Below are positions 48,100 through 57,127 of a DNA stretch of 64,000 nucleotides, piece after piece (positions within the stretch are counted from its first letter, which is position 1; every line of letters begins with the position of its first letter). The stretch covers positions 1,736,001-1,800,000 of the forward strand of contig NZ_CP150664.1 of NCBI RefSeq assembly GCF_038024035.1, written 5' to 3'. Source of the stretch: Polaribacter pacificus (lineage in GTDB: Bacteria > Bacteroidota > Bacteroidia > Flavobacteriales > Flavobacteriaceae). A program made the position numbers and the translations under genes. The notes below the pieces were generated by a model, which had not been told where the DNA came from, searched no databases, and saw only the letters and a list, made by a program, of their open reading frames with translations.

Positions 48100-48536
48100 A
48101 TATGTAACATTTCTATATGAGGAATTCCGTCTTCTAAATACGGTTCTCCAACTTGTTTAAAACCGTGTGTAGTATAAAATTTTGTCAGATATACTTGAGC
48201 AGAAATGGTGATTTTTGAAGTGTGGTACTTTTTTTCTATACAAGTTATAGAAAATTTTAAAAGATCGTGACCATAACCAAATTTTCTTTCATTCTTTGCT
48301 ACTATAACTCTACCAATACTTGCATCTTTAAAATAATCACCAGGTTTAAAAATACGTGTATAAGCTATAATTTTGTCGTTTTTTTTACCAAAAATATGCA
48401 GTGCTTTTTGATCTTTAAAATCAAGATCTTGATACACACAGTTTTGTTCTACAACAAAAACCTCAGATCGCAATTGAAGTATTTCATAAAGCTCATCAAG
48501 GCTTAGTTCATTGAAATTTTTAATATAAAATTCCAT
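48096..48536 (-). CDS. elaA: ElaA-type GNAT acetyltransferase
   Basis: Protein of 146 residues. The start ELSLDELYEILQLRSEVFVVEQNCVYQDLD is split over residues 9-38 and is highly characteristic of ElaA. Motif A is KNERKFGYGHDLL. Substrate of ElaA proteins is not established. It begins three bases after the rpiB stop, so the two are one transcript. Its end overlaps the convergent lipoprotein gene by four bases. Confidence 0.88.
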   Translation of the reverse strand: MEFYIKNFNELSLDELYEILQLRSEVFVVEQNCVYQDLDFKDQKALHIFGKKNDKIIAYTRIFKPGDYFKDASIGRVIVAKNERKFGYGHDLLKFSITCIEKKYHTSKITISAQVYLTKFYTTHGFKQVGEPYLEDGIPHIEMLHI

Positions 48537-48539
48537 TAC

Positions 48540-48971
48540 TTAAGCACAAGGTATTTTATCAACTCTAGTACTATGTCTTCCTCCTTCAAAAGCAGTATTT
48601 AAAAATATATCTACAAAACCTAATGCTTGTTGTAAAGAAACAAATCTAGCAGGAATAGCTAAAATATTTGCATCGTTATGTTGACGTGTTAAAGCAACTA
48701 ACTCATTATTCCAACACAATGCAGCTCTAATTCCTTTGTGTTTATTAGCGGTCATTTGAGCTCCATTACCACTACCACATAATATGATACCAAAATCTGC
48801 TTTACCGGTCTCTACAGCTGTTGCTGTAGGATGTATAGCATCTGGATAATCCATACTTGTAGTATCATTTGTTCCAAAATTTATAACAGTATGTCCTTGG
48901 GCTTCTAATTGTTTTATAATTTCAAATTTATAATCAGTAGCAGCGTGATCATTTCCTATCGCAATAGTCAT
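48540..48971 (-). CDS. rpiB: Ribose 5-phosphate isomerase B
   Basis: Cytoplasmic enzyme of 143 residues interconverting ribose 5-phosphate and ribulose 5-phosphate. N-terminal GNDHAATDYK with substrate-contacting residues, the active-site CGSGNGAQM (the cysteine acts as base) and the HNDANIL motif are present. The ATG at 48971 is preferred to the one at 49004, since it begins immediately with the first beta-strand. It faces away from the large AT-rich gap to its right. Confidence 0.95.
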   Translation of the reverse strand: MTIAIGNDHAATDYKFEIIKQLEAQGHTVINFGTNDTTSMDYPDAIHPTATAVETGKADFGIILCGSGNGAQMTANKHKGIRAALCWNNELVALTRQHNDANILAIPARFVSLQQALGFVDIFLNTAFEGGRHSTRVDKIPCA

Positions 48972-49507
48972 AATAGTTTGTCTTAGTTGTGTTTGTATAC
49001 ACAAAAATAAACATATTGATGGTTATCAACAGTTATTAACAGGTACTTTTTTTAATTTTTTAATAAAACTCATCATATTAAGGCTTTAACACAATTAATT
49101 AAATGTTAAGAACTATTTGTAGATTTTTAAAAGAAAATTTGATTCTTTAAATATTTATTACAATACAAGAAGTTTTTTTAGATATACAACTTTATTTATC
49201 AGTTTTTGATTTCAATTTATCAACATAAAATTTACAATTTATTTACACTTAAATAATTTTTACTTATCCCATAAAATGGTTAAAAGTATGTTTATAATAG
49301 TTGTTAATAAGTATAAAATTTGTTTGATTTTAAGCTACTTATATAGCTGATAAAATGTTCACTTTTTCTTATAAGTGATATATCAAAATTTAAAAAGTAA
49401 AAAATATTGTAGCTATGAACACTATATTATAAACATCAATCTTTTTTAAATTTTAAAATCTCTTTTAATGATTATAGTATAGTATGTTTATAAGTGTAAA
49501 TAAAAAC
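48972..49507. other. AT-rich gap with DnaA-box-like nonamers (candidate replication origin)
   Basis: More than 500 bases with no gene. It holds two copies of ttatcaaca (49023-49031, 49217-49225), two forward/inverted ttattaaca (49033-49041 and, on the minus strand, 49302-49310), and an ttatccca at 49264. These resemble the DnaA box TTATCCACA with one or two changes. There is also a small hairpin tcactt/aagtga at 49359-49378. The flanking genes rpiB and (beyond the next gap) rnr point away from it. With parS-like sites 11-14 kb to the right, this is the best oriC candidate in the window. Confidence 0.35.
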
Positions 49508-49669
49508 TTAAACGGTTTTATCTAAAAGTAATAATTCTGTGGGTTCAAAAACTTTGACAGTTTCTTGTTGAGGTTTTTTAAAAGTAGCTTGTATAGAAAG
49601 CACAGAGATAATAACTCCTGTTAAGAATATTAAAAAGAAGATTCCTATTATTTTTTTTACTGCTTTCAT
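49508..49669 (-). CDS. Small single-span membrane protein of unknown function
   Basis: Fifty-three residues starting MKAVKKIIGIFFLIFLTG: basic N terminus, one transmembrane helix (about 7-27), then a polar tail with QATFKKPQQETVKVFEP. The composition is protein-like in an otherwise AT-only gap, and the ATG-to-TAA frame is clean. It stands alone between the candidate origin and the rnr leader, transcribed leftwards. No family recognised. Real-gene status is likely but not proven. Confidence 0.55.
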   Translation of the reverse strand: MKAVKKIIGIFFLIFLTGVIISVLSIQATFKKPQQETVKVFEPTELLLLDKTV

Positions 49670-50100
49670 CTCTAAGTTTGTTATTATAAAGACGAGTATA
49701 AATTTTATTTGTTACATAAAATTTAAGATTTATTTAACTTTATAAAACCTAAAATAGTATTTTACAGTAAGTTAAGTATGTAAACGATAATACCTTAATC
49801 CATATAAAAGAAATTACGTACCTTTGTACCATCACTTTGTGTGCTTAGTGATGTATTGTTTATAAACTTCAATTAAAAGAATAACTTAGGTTTACTCAAT
49901 CTAACTTCTCTCTCCTTATTAATTATCTTTTTTTACTACATCACTATCTTATACTAAGAGATAACTCATTTTAATCTTTAAGTGATTAATAATTTAAAAA
50001 TAACCATAGCAAATACAAGCTGTATTTATAACATTTATTTAATTTATAAATACCACTAATTATTTGTAATTTGCTACTATAATACTATACAATTAGACAG
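49670..50100 (+). promoter_or_regulatory. rnr: Upstream region and long structured leader of rnr
   Basis: A perfect TAnnTTTG core tacctttg at 49819-49826 lies 275 bases before the rnr ATG. The predicted leader holds a 10-bp inverted repeat tagtgatgta (49846-49855) / tacatcacta (49937-49946), and the second arm can instead pair with agtgat at 49981-49986; a further catcact at 49830-49836 could pair with the first arm. These are mutually exclusive pairings. No open frame of note is seen. Confidence 0.45.
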
Positions 50101-52314
50101 ATGTCGAAAAACAAAAAAATTTATAAAAAAAAGAGTAAAATCATAAAAGATTTAACTAGAAACATATTTAAAATATTAAATGAAGATGCCGCTCAATCTT
50201 ATAATTATAAACAGATTGCATCAAAAATTGGGATCTCAGATACCGATGGAAAAACACAAATATTAAAAAAATTAGCTGAGCTCACAGCAACCAAAAAAAT
50301 TAAAGAAACAGATCGAGGAAAATATCAAATTAATGAAGATAGAAAATACCATATAGGTACTTTAGATTTAACTTCAAATGGGAATGGATATTTTATATGT
50401 GATGATTTTGAAGATGATATTTTTATACCATCTATTAACTTAAATAAAGGTTTACATAAAGACACCGTTAAGGTATATACCTATAACAAACGTGGAAGTA
50501 AAAAATTAGAAGCTGATGTTGTTGAAGTATTAGAACGTGCAAAAACAGAATTTGTAGGGGTATTACAACGCAACAAAAATTTTGGTTTTGTAATTGCAGA
50601 TGATAATAAAATGTATGCTGATATTTTTGTATCACAGAACAAAATTAACGGTGCAGAAGATGGAGATAAAGTGGTGGCAACCTTAACTGACTGGCCATCA
50701 AATTCAAAAAATCCTTTTGGAAAAATTACTACTGTTTTAGGAAAACCTGGTGATCACAATACAGAAATGCATTCTATATTGGTAGAATATGGTTTGCCAT
50801 ATGAGTTTCCAAGAGAAGTAGAAGAGCAAGCAGAAAATCTTCCTATTGAAATTACTAAAGAAGAAATTGCTAAACGTAGAGATATGCGAGGTGATTTAAC
50901 CTTTACTATTGATCCAAAAGATGCAAAAGATTTTGATGATGCCTTGTCATTTACAAAATTAGAAAATGGTAATTATGAGATTGGAATTCACATTGCAGAT
51001 GTCTCTCATTATTTACAAGAAAAAACTATTTTAGATGATGAAGCTTATGAAAGAGCAACATCAGTATATTTAGTTGATAGGGTAGTACCTATGTTACCAG
51101 AAATGTTATCAAATGGAGTTTGTTCTTTGCGTCCAAATGAAGAAAAATTAACTTTTTCTGCCGTTTTTGAAATCAATGATAAAGCACAATTAATCAATCA
51201 ATGGTTTGGTAGAACAGTAACCTATTCTGATCAACGTTTTGCTTATGAAGAAGCACAATCGATTATAGAAAACTGTACATTAGAATCAGTAGATACGTAT
51301 ACGATGCCTGCTGATATTTCTATTCTTGATAAAGAATATACAGTGACTAAAGAAATTGTAGAAGCTACCTTAAAATTAGATGAACTCGCTAAGAAAATGA
51401 GAAGTAAACGTATGAAAGCGGGTGCTATTTCTTTTGATAGAGTAGAGGTTAAGTTTAATTTAGATAAAGATGCAAATCCAATAGGAGTGTTTTTTAAAGA
51501 AGCTAAAGACGCAAATAAATTGATTGAGGAGTTTATGTTGCTTGCCAATAGAAAAGTAGCTGAATTTATTGGCCAAGAAAAAGGAAGGCCCAGTAAAAAA
51601 ACCTTTATTTATCGAGTGCATGATGAACCAAATATTGATAAGTTAAATGCTTTACAAGGGATCGTAAGTAAATTTGGATATTCTTTAAAAACAGAATCCA
51701 AAGAAGTTATTTCTCAATCTTTAAATAAATTACTTTCTGATGTTCATGGTAAGGCAGAATCTAATATGGTAGAGACCTTAGCTATTAGAACTATGAGTAA
51801 AGCAGAATACACTACGCAAAATATTGGTCACTACGGATTAGCATTTGATTACTACAGTCATTTTACATCACCTATTAGACGTTATCCTGATGTGATGACA
51901 CATCGATTACTTCAACATTATTTAGATGGCGGAAAATCACCTAAATCAGAGATTTATGAAGAAAAATGTAAACATTCTTCTGAAATGGAATATTTAGCTT
52001 CTAAAGCAGAACGTGATTCTATTAAATACATGCAAGTTAAATACATGCAAGATCATAAAGATCAAGAATTTGAAGGTGTAATTTCTGGAGTTACAGAATG
52101 GGGTATTTATGTAGAGATTAAGGAGAACAAATGTGAGGGAATGGTTCGTATAAGAGACATTAAAAGTGATTATTATATTTTTGATGAAAAACAATATGCT
52201 ATTGTTGGTCAATCCACAAAAAAAATGCTGCAATTAGGGGATGAAGTAATCGTTAAAGTTAGAAATACTGATTTGGAGCGCAAGCATTTAGATTTTTATT
52301 TAATAGAGGAATAA
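50101..52314 (+). CDS. rnr: Ribonuclease R
   Basis: Processive 3'-5' exoribonuclease of 737 residues. N-terminal helix-turn-helix-like and two cold-shock RNA-binding domains (about 70-230), the RNB catalytic domain with DPKDAKDFDDALS near 276-288 (metal-binding aspartates), the conserved GLAFDYYSHFTSPIRRYPD, and a C-terminal S1 domain ending at 735. All catalytic residues present. It degrades structured RNA and helps in rRNA/tmRNA quality control. Long leader upstream suggests post-transcriptional control. Confidence 0.96.
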   Translation: MSKNKKIYKKKSKIIKDLTRNIFKILNEDAAQSYNYKQIASKIGISDTDGKTQILKKLAELTATKKIKETDRGKYQINEDRKYHIGTLDLTSNGNGYFICDDFEDDIFIPSINLNKGLHKDTVKVYTYNKRGSKKLEADVVEVLERAKTEFVGVLQRNKNFGFVIADDNKMYADIFVSQNKINGAEDGDKVVATLTDWPSNSKNPFGKITTVLGKPGDHNTEMHSILVEYGLPYEFPREVEEQAENLPIEITKEEIAKRRDMRGDLTFTIDPKDAKDFDDALSFTKLENGNYEIGIHIADVSHYLQEKTILDDEAYERATSVYLVDRVVPMLPEMLSNGVCSLRPNEEKLTFSAVFEINDKAQLINQWFGRTVTYSDQRFAYEEAQSIIENCTLESVDTYTMPADISILDKEYTVTKEIVEATLKLDELAKKMRSKRMKAGAISFDRVEVKFNLDKDANPIGVFFKEAKDANKLIEEFMLLANRKVAEFIGQEKGRPSKKTFIYRVHDEPNIDKLNALQGIVSKFGYSLKTESKEVISQSLNKLLSDVHGKAESNMVETLAIRTMSKAEYTTQNIGHYGLAFDYYSHFTSPIRRYPDVMTHRLLQHYLDGGKSPKSEIYEEKCKHSSEMEYLASKAERDSIKYMQVKYMQDHKDQEFEGVISGVTEWGIYVEIKENKCEGMVRIRDIKSDYYIFDEKQYAIVGQSTKKMLQLGDEVIVKVRNTDLERKHLDFYLIEE

Positions 52315-52378
52315 TAGTAAATTTTGCTTTAAAGAAGTATATTAGCTTAACAGATTAGATATGAATACTTTATAATTT

Positions 52379-53056
52379 ATGAAAAATTATTTTTTTATTT
52401 TCTTTTTATTATTAACGGTAAATGTTTTTAGTCAGACTACCGTTAGTAAACAATTATCAGATTTTTCTACACTTAAAACTTATAGCGGAATTGATGTAGA
52501 ATTAATAAAATCACCTGAGCAAAAAATTGTGATTACAGGGGATATGGCTGAAAATGTTAAAATAAAAAATGTACAACAAACACTAAGAATATCTTTTCCT
52601 TTTTTTAAAACTCCTTCCAAAAGCAAAGTAAAAGTGACTATTTATTACAATAAAGAGATAAAGGTTATTGATGCAAACGAAGGCTCAAGTATTACCGCTC
52701 AAAATTTTGAGCAAACAACGGTAACGATTAAAACTCAAGAAGGAGCTTATATTAATATGACGATTGCTGTTAAAAACTTAACAGTAAAAGCGGTTAGTGA
52801 AGGAATAATTAAATTAACTGGTACAAGTAAAAATTCAAGCATTGAAGCAAGTACAGGAGGTGCTTTCCACGGCTTTGAATTAAAAAACTCAAATGTTTGT
52901 AAGGTAAGTGCTGGATTAGGTGGTAAGGCAGAAGTATATTCGCTAGAAACCTTAGAAGCAAAAGTAAGTTTTGGTGGTTCAATTTTTTACAAAGGGACAC
53001 CAGAAGATCTTAAAACAAAAAAAGTTTTAGGAGGTAGTATAGAACCTAAAAATTAA
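52379..53056 (+). CDS. GIN domain (DUF2807) exported protein
   Basis: Secreted or outer-membrane-associated protein of 225 residues. Signal peptide 1-19 (ending NVFSQ), then a repetitive beta-helix-like region with IKNVQQTLRISF, SSITAQNFEQTTV and GGKAEVYSLETLEAKVSFGG. This matches the putative auto-transporter adhesin head GIN domain common in Bacteroidota. Function unknown; surface or periplasmic structural role suspected. Follows rnr by 64 bases, possibly same transcript. Confidence 0.8.
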   Translation: MKNYFFIFFLLLTVNVFSQTTVSKQLSDFSTLKTYSGIDVELIKSPEQKIVITGDMAENVKIKNVQQTLRISFPFFKTPSKSKVKVTIYYNKEIKVIDANEGSSITAQNFEQTTVTIKTQEGAYINMTIAVKNLTVKAVSEGIIKLTGTSKNSSIEASTGGAFHGFELKNSNVCKVSAGLGGKAEVYSLETLEAKVSFGGSIFYKGTPEDLKTKKVLGGSIEPKN

Positions 53057-53070
53057 TTAAAAGCTTTTTG

Positions 53071-53078
53071 TATCTTTG
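53071..53078 (+). promoter_or_regulatory. Promoter core of tatA
   Basis: tatctttg, a perfect TAnnTTTG match, 18 bases upstream of the tatA ATG. Confidence 0.6.
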
Positions 53079-53095
53079 CTTTAAAATAACAAGAA

Positions 53096-53293
53096 ATGAA
53101 TGCATTAAATATAATTCTAGCATTGCCAGGTGGAGCATCAATTGCATTAATTGCAATCGCAATTTTATTATTGTTTGGAGGAAGAAAGATTCCCGAACTA
53201 ATGAAAGGTCTTGGTGGAGGTATTAAAGAATTTAAGAAAGCCTCTAAAGAAGATGATGATGAACCAGAGGTAATAGATAAAAAGAAAAAATAG
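53096..53293 (+). CDS. tatA: Sec-independent protein translocase TatA/E
   Basis: Sixty-five-residue pore component of the twin-arginine pathway, which moves folded proteins across the inner membrane. A single transmembrane helix (about 12-28) is followed by the [23 protein letters not shown] amphipathic hinge (FG motif), then an acidic and lysine-rich tail. The family normally has a shorter pre-helix segment. tatC is not in the window. Own promoter core and a strong terminator make it monocistronic. Confidence 0.93.
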   Translation: MNALNIILALPGGASIALIAIAILLLFGGRKIPELMKGLGGGIKEFKKASKEDDDEPEVIDKKKK

Positions 53294-53298
53294 AAACT

Positions 53299-53329
53299 AA
53301 AAAGCGCGAACATTTGTTCGCGCTTTTTC
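53299..53329 (+). terminator. Intrinsic terminator after tatA
   Basis: Stem of 13 bp (53299-53311 with 53316-53328), four-base loop, T-rich tail. Confidence 0.9.
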
Positions 53330-53454
53330 ATTTTATTACAATATCTATAAATCCCCCAATATATATTTATTGTACTCATCAAAAATACAACTTAAACACA
53401 AATTTTTAAAAAGTTTGTGATAGAACGGAAGTTTTTGGGACGAATGGGAAGCTC

Positions 53455-54330
53455 TTAGCTGATTAATTTTTTTAAATGATCAACAGGAAAATTTCTAGAG
53501 ACAGGAATATCAAAATCTACTACTTCAGTTTCTAAATAATAATTCCGTGCATTGCCTTTTAGAGCGTCCATATAATTTGTATTAACAATATAGGATCTAT
53601 GGCATTTTATAAATTTTTCATACGAGCTTAGAGAGTTTTCAACTTTTTTTAAAGAGACTCTAAGAACTTTTTCTTTTAGTTCTTTTGTTCTTTTATCGTA
53701 GATAAAAAAGCTTACATAATTTTTTTGCGAAGTGATGTAAACTAAGTTAGAAAGTACTATTTCTAAAAAATCTTTTTCATTCTCTGAATATATTTTGATA
53801 AGTTCAGGTGTTTTTATACTTGGTGTTAATTTTTTAATTTCTTTTGAAATTTTAACTGCTTTTTTTAAGCGTTTTTTTCGTGCAAATTTCTCATCAATAA
53901 AAACAAATATAATCACAGGGAAAAAACCAACCGCTACTGTTTGATTAATACAATTTGATATTGTTTCTAAAAAATAACCTTCATATTCCCCAAAAAAATA
54001 ACTTCTATAAATGCCATTTCCTAACGCAATTAAAAAAACAGAAACAAGACCAAATACAATTTGTTTCCAAATAACCCAGTTATCTTCATTAAAGTAGGTT
54101 TTAAAAAGTAAAGGGCCTATAAAATGAGTTAAAAAAAGTGCGGTAAATGTTATGAACCCAAAACCCAATGCATGTTGAATTGGCTTATCTACCTCCTGAA
54201 AATTAAAGGGCTGGAAGATGTATAAAAAAAGAAAAATTGTAAAACCAAATCCTAAACAAACAAAAAATTTATAGCTAAAAGAATTATTAAAATAATATGG
54301 TTTTGATAACCAGGTATTTAGAAAATTCAT
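53455..54330 (-). CDS. Membrane-anchored LytTR DNA-binding regulator
   Basis: Protein of 291 residues. The N-terminal half has four transmembrane helices (about 22-42, 55-75, 88-107, 125-145). The C-terminal half, from about 185, is a LytTR DNA-binding domain with the conserved FIKCHRSYIVNTNY near 250 and IPVSRNF near the end. So a membrane sensor is directly fused to a DNA-binding domain, without a receiver domain. It follows the YbjQ gene by three bases. The signal and targets are unknown. Confidence 0.85.
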   Translation of the reverse strand: MNFLNTWLSKPYYFNNSFSYKFFVCLGFGFTIFLFLYIFQPFNFQEVDKPIQHALGFGFITFTALFLTHFIGPLLFKTYFNEDNWVIWKQIVFGLVSVFLIALGNGIYRSYFFGEYEGYFLETISNCINQTVAVGFFPVIIFVFIDEKFARKKRLKKAVKISKEIKKLTPSIKTPELIKIYSENEKDFLEIVLSNLVYITSQKNYVSFFIYDKRTKELKEKVLRVSLKKVENSLSSYEKFIKCHRSYIVNTNYMDALKGNARNYYLETEVVDFDIPVSRNFPVDHLKKLIS

Positions 54331-54333
54331 TTT

Positions 54334-54651
54334 TTATATTTTTACTGCTGTACCAGAAGCTGTTACCATTAGCATACCACCATTTGGACCAACAGTTTCA
54401 TAATCTAAATCAACACCCACAATTGCATTGGCTCCCATAGCCAAGGCTCTTTGTTCCATTTCTAATAATGAAATGTCTTTAGCCTCTTTTAATACTTTTT
54501 CATACGATCCTGATCTACCTCCAACAATATCTCTAATACCAGCAAAAAAATCTTTGATAATATTTGCGCCAATAATGGTTTCGCCGGTTACAATACCTAA
54601 GTATTCTTGAACTTCGTTGTTTTCAATTCTTGGGGTTGTCGTTATAATCAT
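54334..54651 (-). CDS. YbjQ family (UPF0145) protein
   Basis: Cytoplasmic protein of 105 residues with the typical YbjQ order: [31 protein letters not shown] split around residues 21-51, then [23 protein letters not shown]. Members form pentameric rings related to dodecins and are sometimes called heavy-metal-binding, without firm evidence. Co-transcribed with the membrane LytTR regulator. A promoter core taattttg lies at 54678-54685 on the minus strand. Confidence 0.9.
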   Translation of the reverse strand: MIITTTPRIENNEVQEYLGIVTGETIIGANIIKDFFAGIRDIVGGRSGSYEKVLKEAKDISLLEMEQRALAMGANAIVGVDLDYETVGPNGGMLMVTASGTAVKI

Positions 54652-54677
54652 AATCTAAAAATTTAAGTCGTTAATTA

Positions 54678-54685
54678 CAAAATTA
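54678..54685 (-). promoter_or_regulatory. Promoter core of the ybjQ-LytTR unit
   Basis: taattttg on the minus strand matches TAnnTTTG, 26 bases upstream of the ATG at 54651. Confidence 0.45.
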
Positions 54686-54722
54686 GACGAAAATTTACAA
54701 AGTTGTTACAAAATAGGAAATA

Positions 54723-55478
54723 TTAAAAAGTATAAGTTATTCCATTTTCTAATTTGTATTGGGTTAAAGGTACTCCTAGAACGGGAAGCGTATCAAATTG
54801 ATAAGAAAAAGAAGTAGTAATTAGTAAGTTTCTAAAAACAGTAATTCCTAGGGTTGTTTCACTTGAGACTCTGTAATCAGAAAAGGTTTTTATTTTTGGT
54901 TGGTAATAGGTAGTATTAATGATTCTAAGATTTTTAGAAGGATATAAACCAAAAGAGACATACATATTGGCTCTAAAATCTTGATCTATTACATCTTGAT
55001 GAACTCCAAGTGAATTTTCATGCTCATACATGATTAATGTACCAATAAAAAAACGATAGTTTGGTTTTTTTGAGATTTTAAAGCGTGTACCTGCTCCAAT
55101 TAATGTTCGGTGATTGATAAAGGACACTCGATCCTTTTGAATCTGTATAAAAGCCTCTAAAGTAGTTGTTTTTGTCAGTGAATAATTATAGCGCAAGTGT
55201 TGAACGCTTTTATTAGTGTACTTGTTTTTATTGAGTTCTTTAAAATCAACTTCGTTGATAAGCATAAAGTTATTTTTACCACTCGTGTATTGCAATCTTA
55301 ATTCATTAGATATTGCAAAAATAGTATTGGTGTTTTTTGAGAGTTCTAGATCTAGAGAAACTGTTCCATAAAAACCAGTATCATCAACGTCTTTTCGTAA
55401 ATTTTCTATATTAATAACCTGTGCGTTTACAAGGGTATAACAAAAAAGAAAACCTAAAAAAAACAGCAGCTTTTGCAT
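54723..55478 (-). CDS. DUF2490 family outer-membrane-type protein
   Basis: Exported protein of 251 residues with signal peptide 1-19 (ending LVNAQ). The mature part consists of alternating beta-strands ending in an aromatic C terminus (ITYTF), consistent with a small outer-membrane beta-barrel. The pattern ELRLQYTSGKNNFMLINEVDF and the paired-strand repeats fit DUF2490. Function unknown. Its start overlaps closely with the gltX stop (one base between), so it is co-expressed with gltX. Confidence 0.75.
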   Translation of the reverse strand: MQKLLFFLGFLFCYTLVNAQVINIENLRKDVDDTGFYGTVSLDLELSKNTNTIFAISNELRLQYTSGKNNFMLINEVDFKELNKNKYTNKSVQHLRYNYSLTKTTTLEAFIQIQKDRVSFINHRTLIGAGTRFKISKKPNYRFFIGTLIMYEHENSLGVHQDVIDQDFRANMYVSFGLYPSKNLRIINTTYYQPKIKTFSDYRVSSETTLGITVFRNLLITTSFSYQFDTLPVLGVPLTQYKLENGITYTF

Positions 55479-55479
55479 T

Positions 55480-57000
55480 TTAGCAATGTTGTTTGATTGA
55501 TTTTTGAATTCTATTGATGGTTTCTTCTTTTCCGATCATTTCTATAATGTCAAATAAATGAGGTCCTTTTAAGGCGCCAACCAAACTCAATCGAAGAGGT
55601 TGCATAACTTTTCCAAAACCAATTTCTTTAATACCAATCCACTCTTTTACTTTATTTTCTGTATCGATAGAGGTAAATGAACTACAGTTTTCTAGGACAC
55701 TGATTAGCTCTAACATCAATTCTGATGTGCCCTCTTTCCAATTTTTCTTAGAGGCTTTTTCATCATAAGATTTAGGGGCCTCAAAAAAGAAGCTAGATAA
55801 ATCCCAAAAATCTGATACAAACACGGCGCGTTCTTTAATTAAAGACACTACTTTTTCTACATAAGCCAGTTCAGTTTGAACACCTTTTTCTGATAACAAA
55901 GGATTAAAATGTTCAGCAAGTTCTATATTTGTTTTGGTTTGTAAATACTGTTGATTAAACCAACGTGCTTTTTCCGGGCTAAATTTTGCTCCAGATTTAC
56001 TTACTCTATTTAAATCAAAGGTATTAGAAAGTTCTTCTAAAGAAAAAAGTTCTTGCTCAGTACCTGGGTTCCAACCTAAAAGTGCTAACATATTGATAAA
56101 AGCATCTTCAAAATATCCGTCTTCTTTATATCCTCTTGATACTTCACCAGTCGTTTCATTTGTATAGGCTAGTGGAAAGACAGGAAAACCTAATTGGTCT
56201 CCATCGCGTTTGCTTAATTTTCCTTTTCCAACAGGTTTTAAGATTAATGGCAAATGGGCAAATTTTGGAGCATTCCAACCAAAAGCATTGTATAAAAGTA
56301 CGTGCAAAGGCATTGATGGTAACCATTCTTCTCCGCGAATTACATGGCTAATTTCCATTAAGTGATCATCGACGATGTTTGCTAAATGATAGGTAGGCAT
56401 TCCATCTGATTTAAAAAGTACTTTATCGTCTAAAGTATTAGTATCTATTCTGATAGATCCTCTAATTTCATCTTGCAATATGAGCGTTTCATCTTGTGGA
56501 GATTTAAATCTGATCACATAGTTTTCACCTGCCTCAATTTTACTTTGTGTTTCTTCTTTGCTTAAGACTAAAGAGTTTACCAAACGTCCTTTTTCTCTAT
56601 TGTGCCAGTTGTAAATAAAAGTTTTTCCGTTTGACTCGTGATCTTTTCTATGCGCATCTAATTGTTCTGCGGTGTCAAATGCATAGTAAGCTTTCCCAGT
56701 ATCTATTAGTGTTTGGGCATATTTTTTGTAAATATCTTTACGTTCTGATTGACGGTATGGGCCAAATTTTTCATTTTTTCCTGGACCTTCTTCATAAGGA
56801 ATCTTACACCATTCTAAAGCGTCTTTAATATATTGTTCTGCATTAGAAACATATCGGGTTAGATCTGTATCTTCTATACGTAAAACAAATGTTCCACCGT
56901 GTTTTTTTGCAAATAAGTAATTAAACAAGGCCGTTCTAACACCTCCAATATGTAATGGTCCCGTAGGACTAGGGGCAAATCGCACTCTAACGTTTTCCAT
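55480..57000 (-). CDS. gltX: Glutamate--tRNA ligase
   Basis: Class I synthetase of 506 residues charging tRNA-Glu. FAPSPTGPLHIGG (7-19) contains the HIGH-type motif, the zinc-less middle region follows, and KLSKRDGD is the KMSKS-type loop. The start at 57000 is secure: a perfect promoter core tatctttg lies at 57025-57032, so the alternative start at 57027 would be untranscribed. It heads a unit with the DUF2490 gene. Confidence 0.96.
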   Translation of the reverse strand: MENVRVRFAPSPTGPLHIGGVRTALFNYLFAKKHGGTFVLRIEDTDLTRYVSNAEQYIKDALEWCKIPYEEGPGKNEKFGPYRQSERKDIYKKYAQTLIDTGKAYYAFDTAEQLDAHRKDHESNGKTFIYNWHNREKGRLVNSLVLSKEETQSKIEAGENYVIRFKSPQDETLILQDEIRGSIRIDTNTLDDKVLFKSDGMPTYHLANIVDDHLMEISHVIRGEEWLPSMPLHVLLYNAFGWNAPKFAHLPLILKPVGKGKLSKRDGDQLGFPVFPLAYTNETTGEVSRGYKEDGYFEDAFINMLALLGWNPGTEQELFSLEELSNTFDLNRVSKSGAKFSPEKARWFNQQYLQTKTNIELAEHFNPLLSEKGVQTELAYVEKVVSLIKERAVFVSDFWDLSSFFFEAPKSYDEKASKKNWKEGTSELMLELISVLENCSSFTSIDTENKVKEWIGIKEIGFGKVMQPLRLSLVGALKGPHLFDIIEMIGKEETINRIQKSIKQHC

Positions 57001-57024
57001 AAAAAAAATATAAAATATAAAAGG

Positions 57025-57032
57025 CAAAGATA
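57025..57032 (-). promoter_or_regulatory. Promoter core of gltX
   Basis: tatctttg on the minus strand, a perfect TAnnTTTG match 24 bases upstream of the ATG at 57000. Confidence 0.65.
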
Positions 57033-57127
57033 CTTTAGTTTCTTCCTAAAAAAAAGACAAAATAGATTGCTTTATTAGATTCTTAATGACTTTGTTCTGT
57101 AAAATGATTAATTTTAGTGTTTTATAT

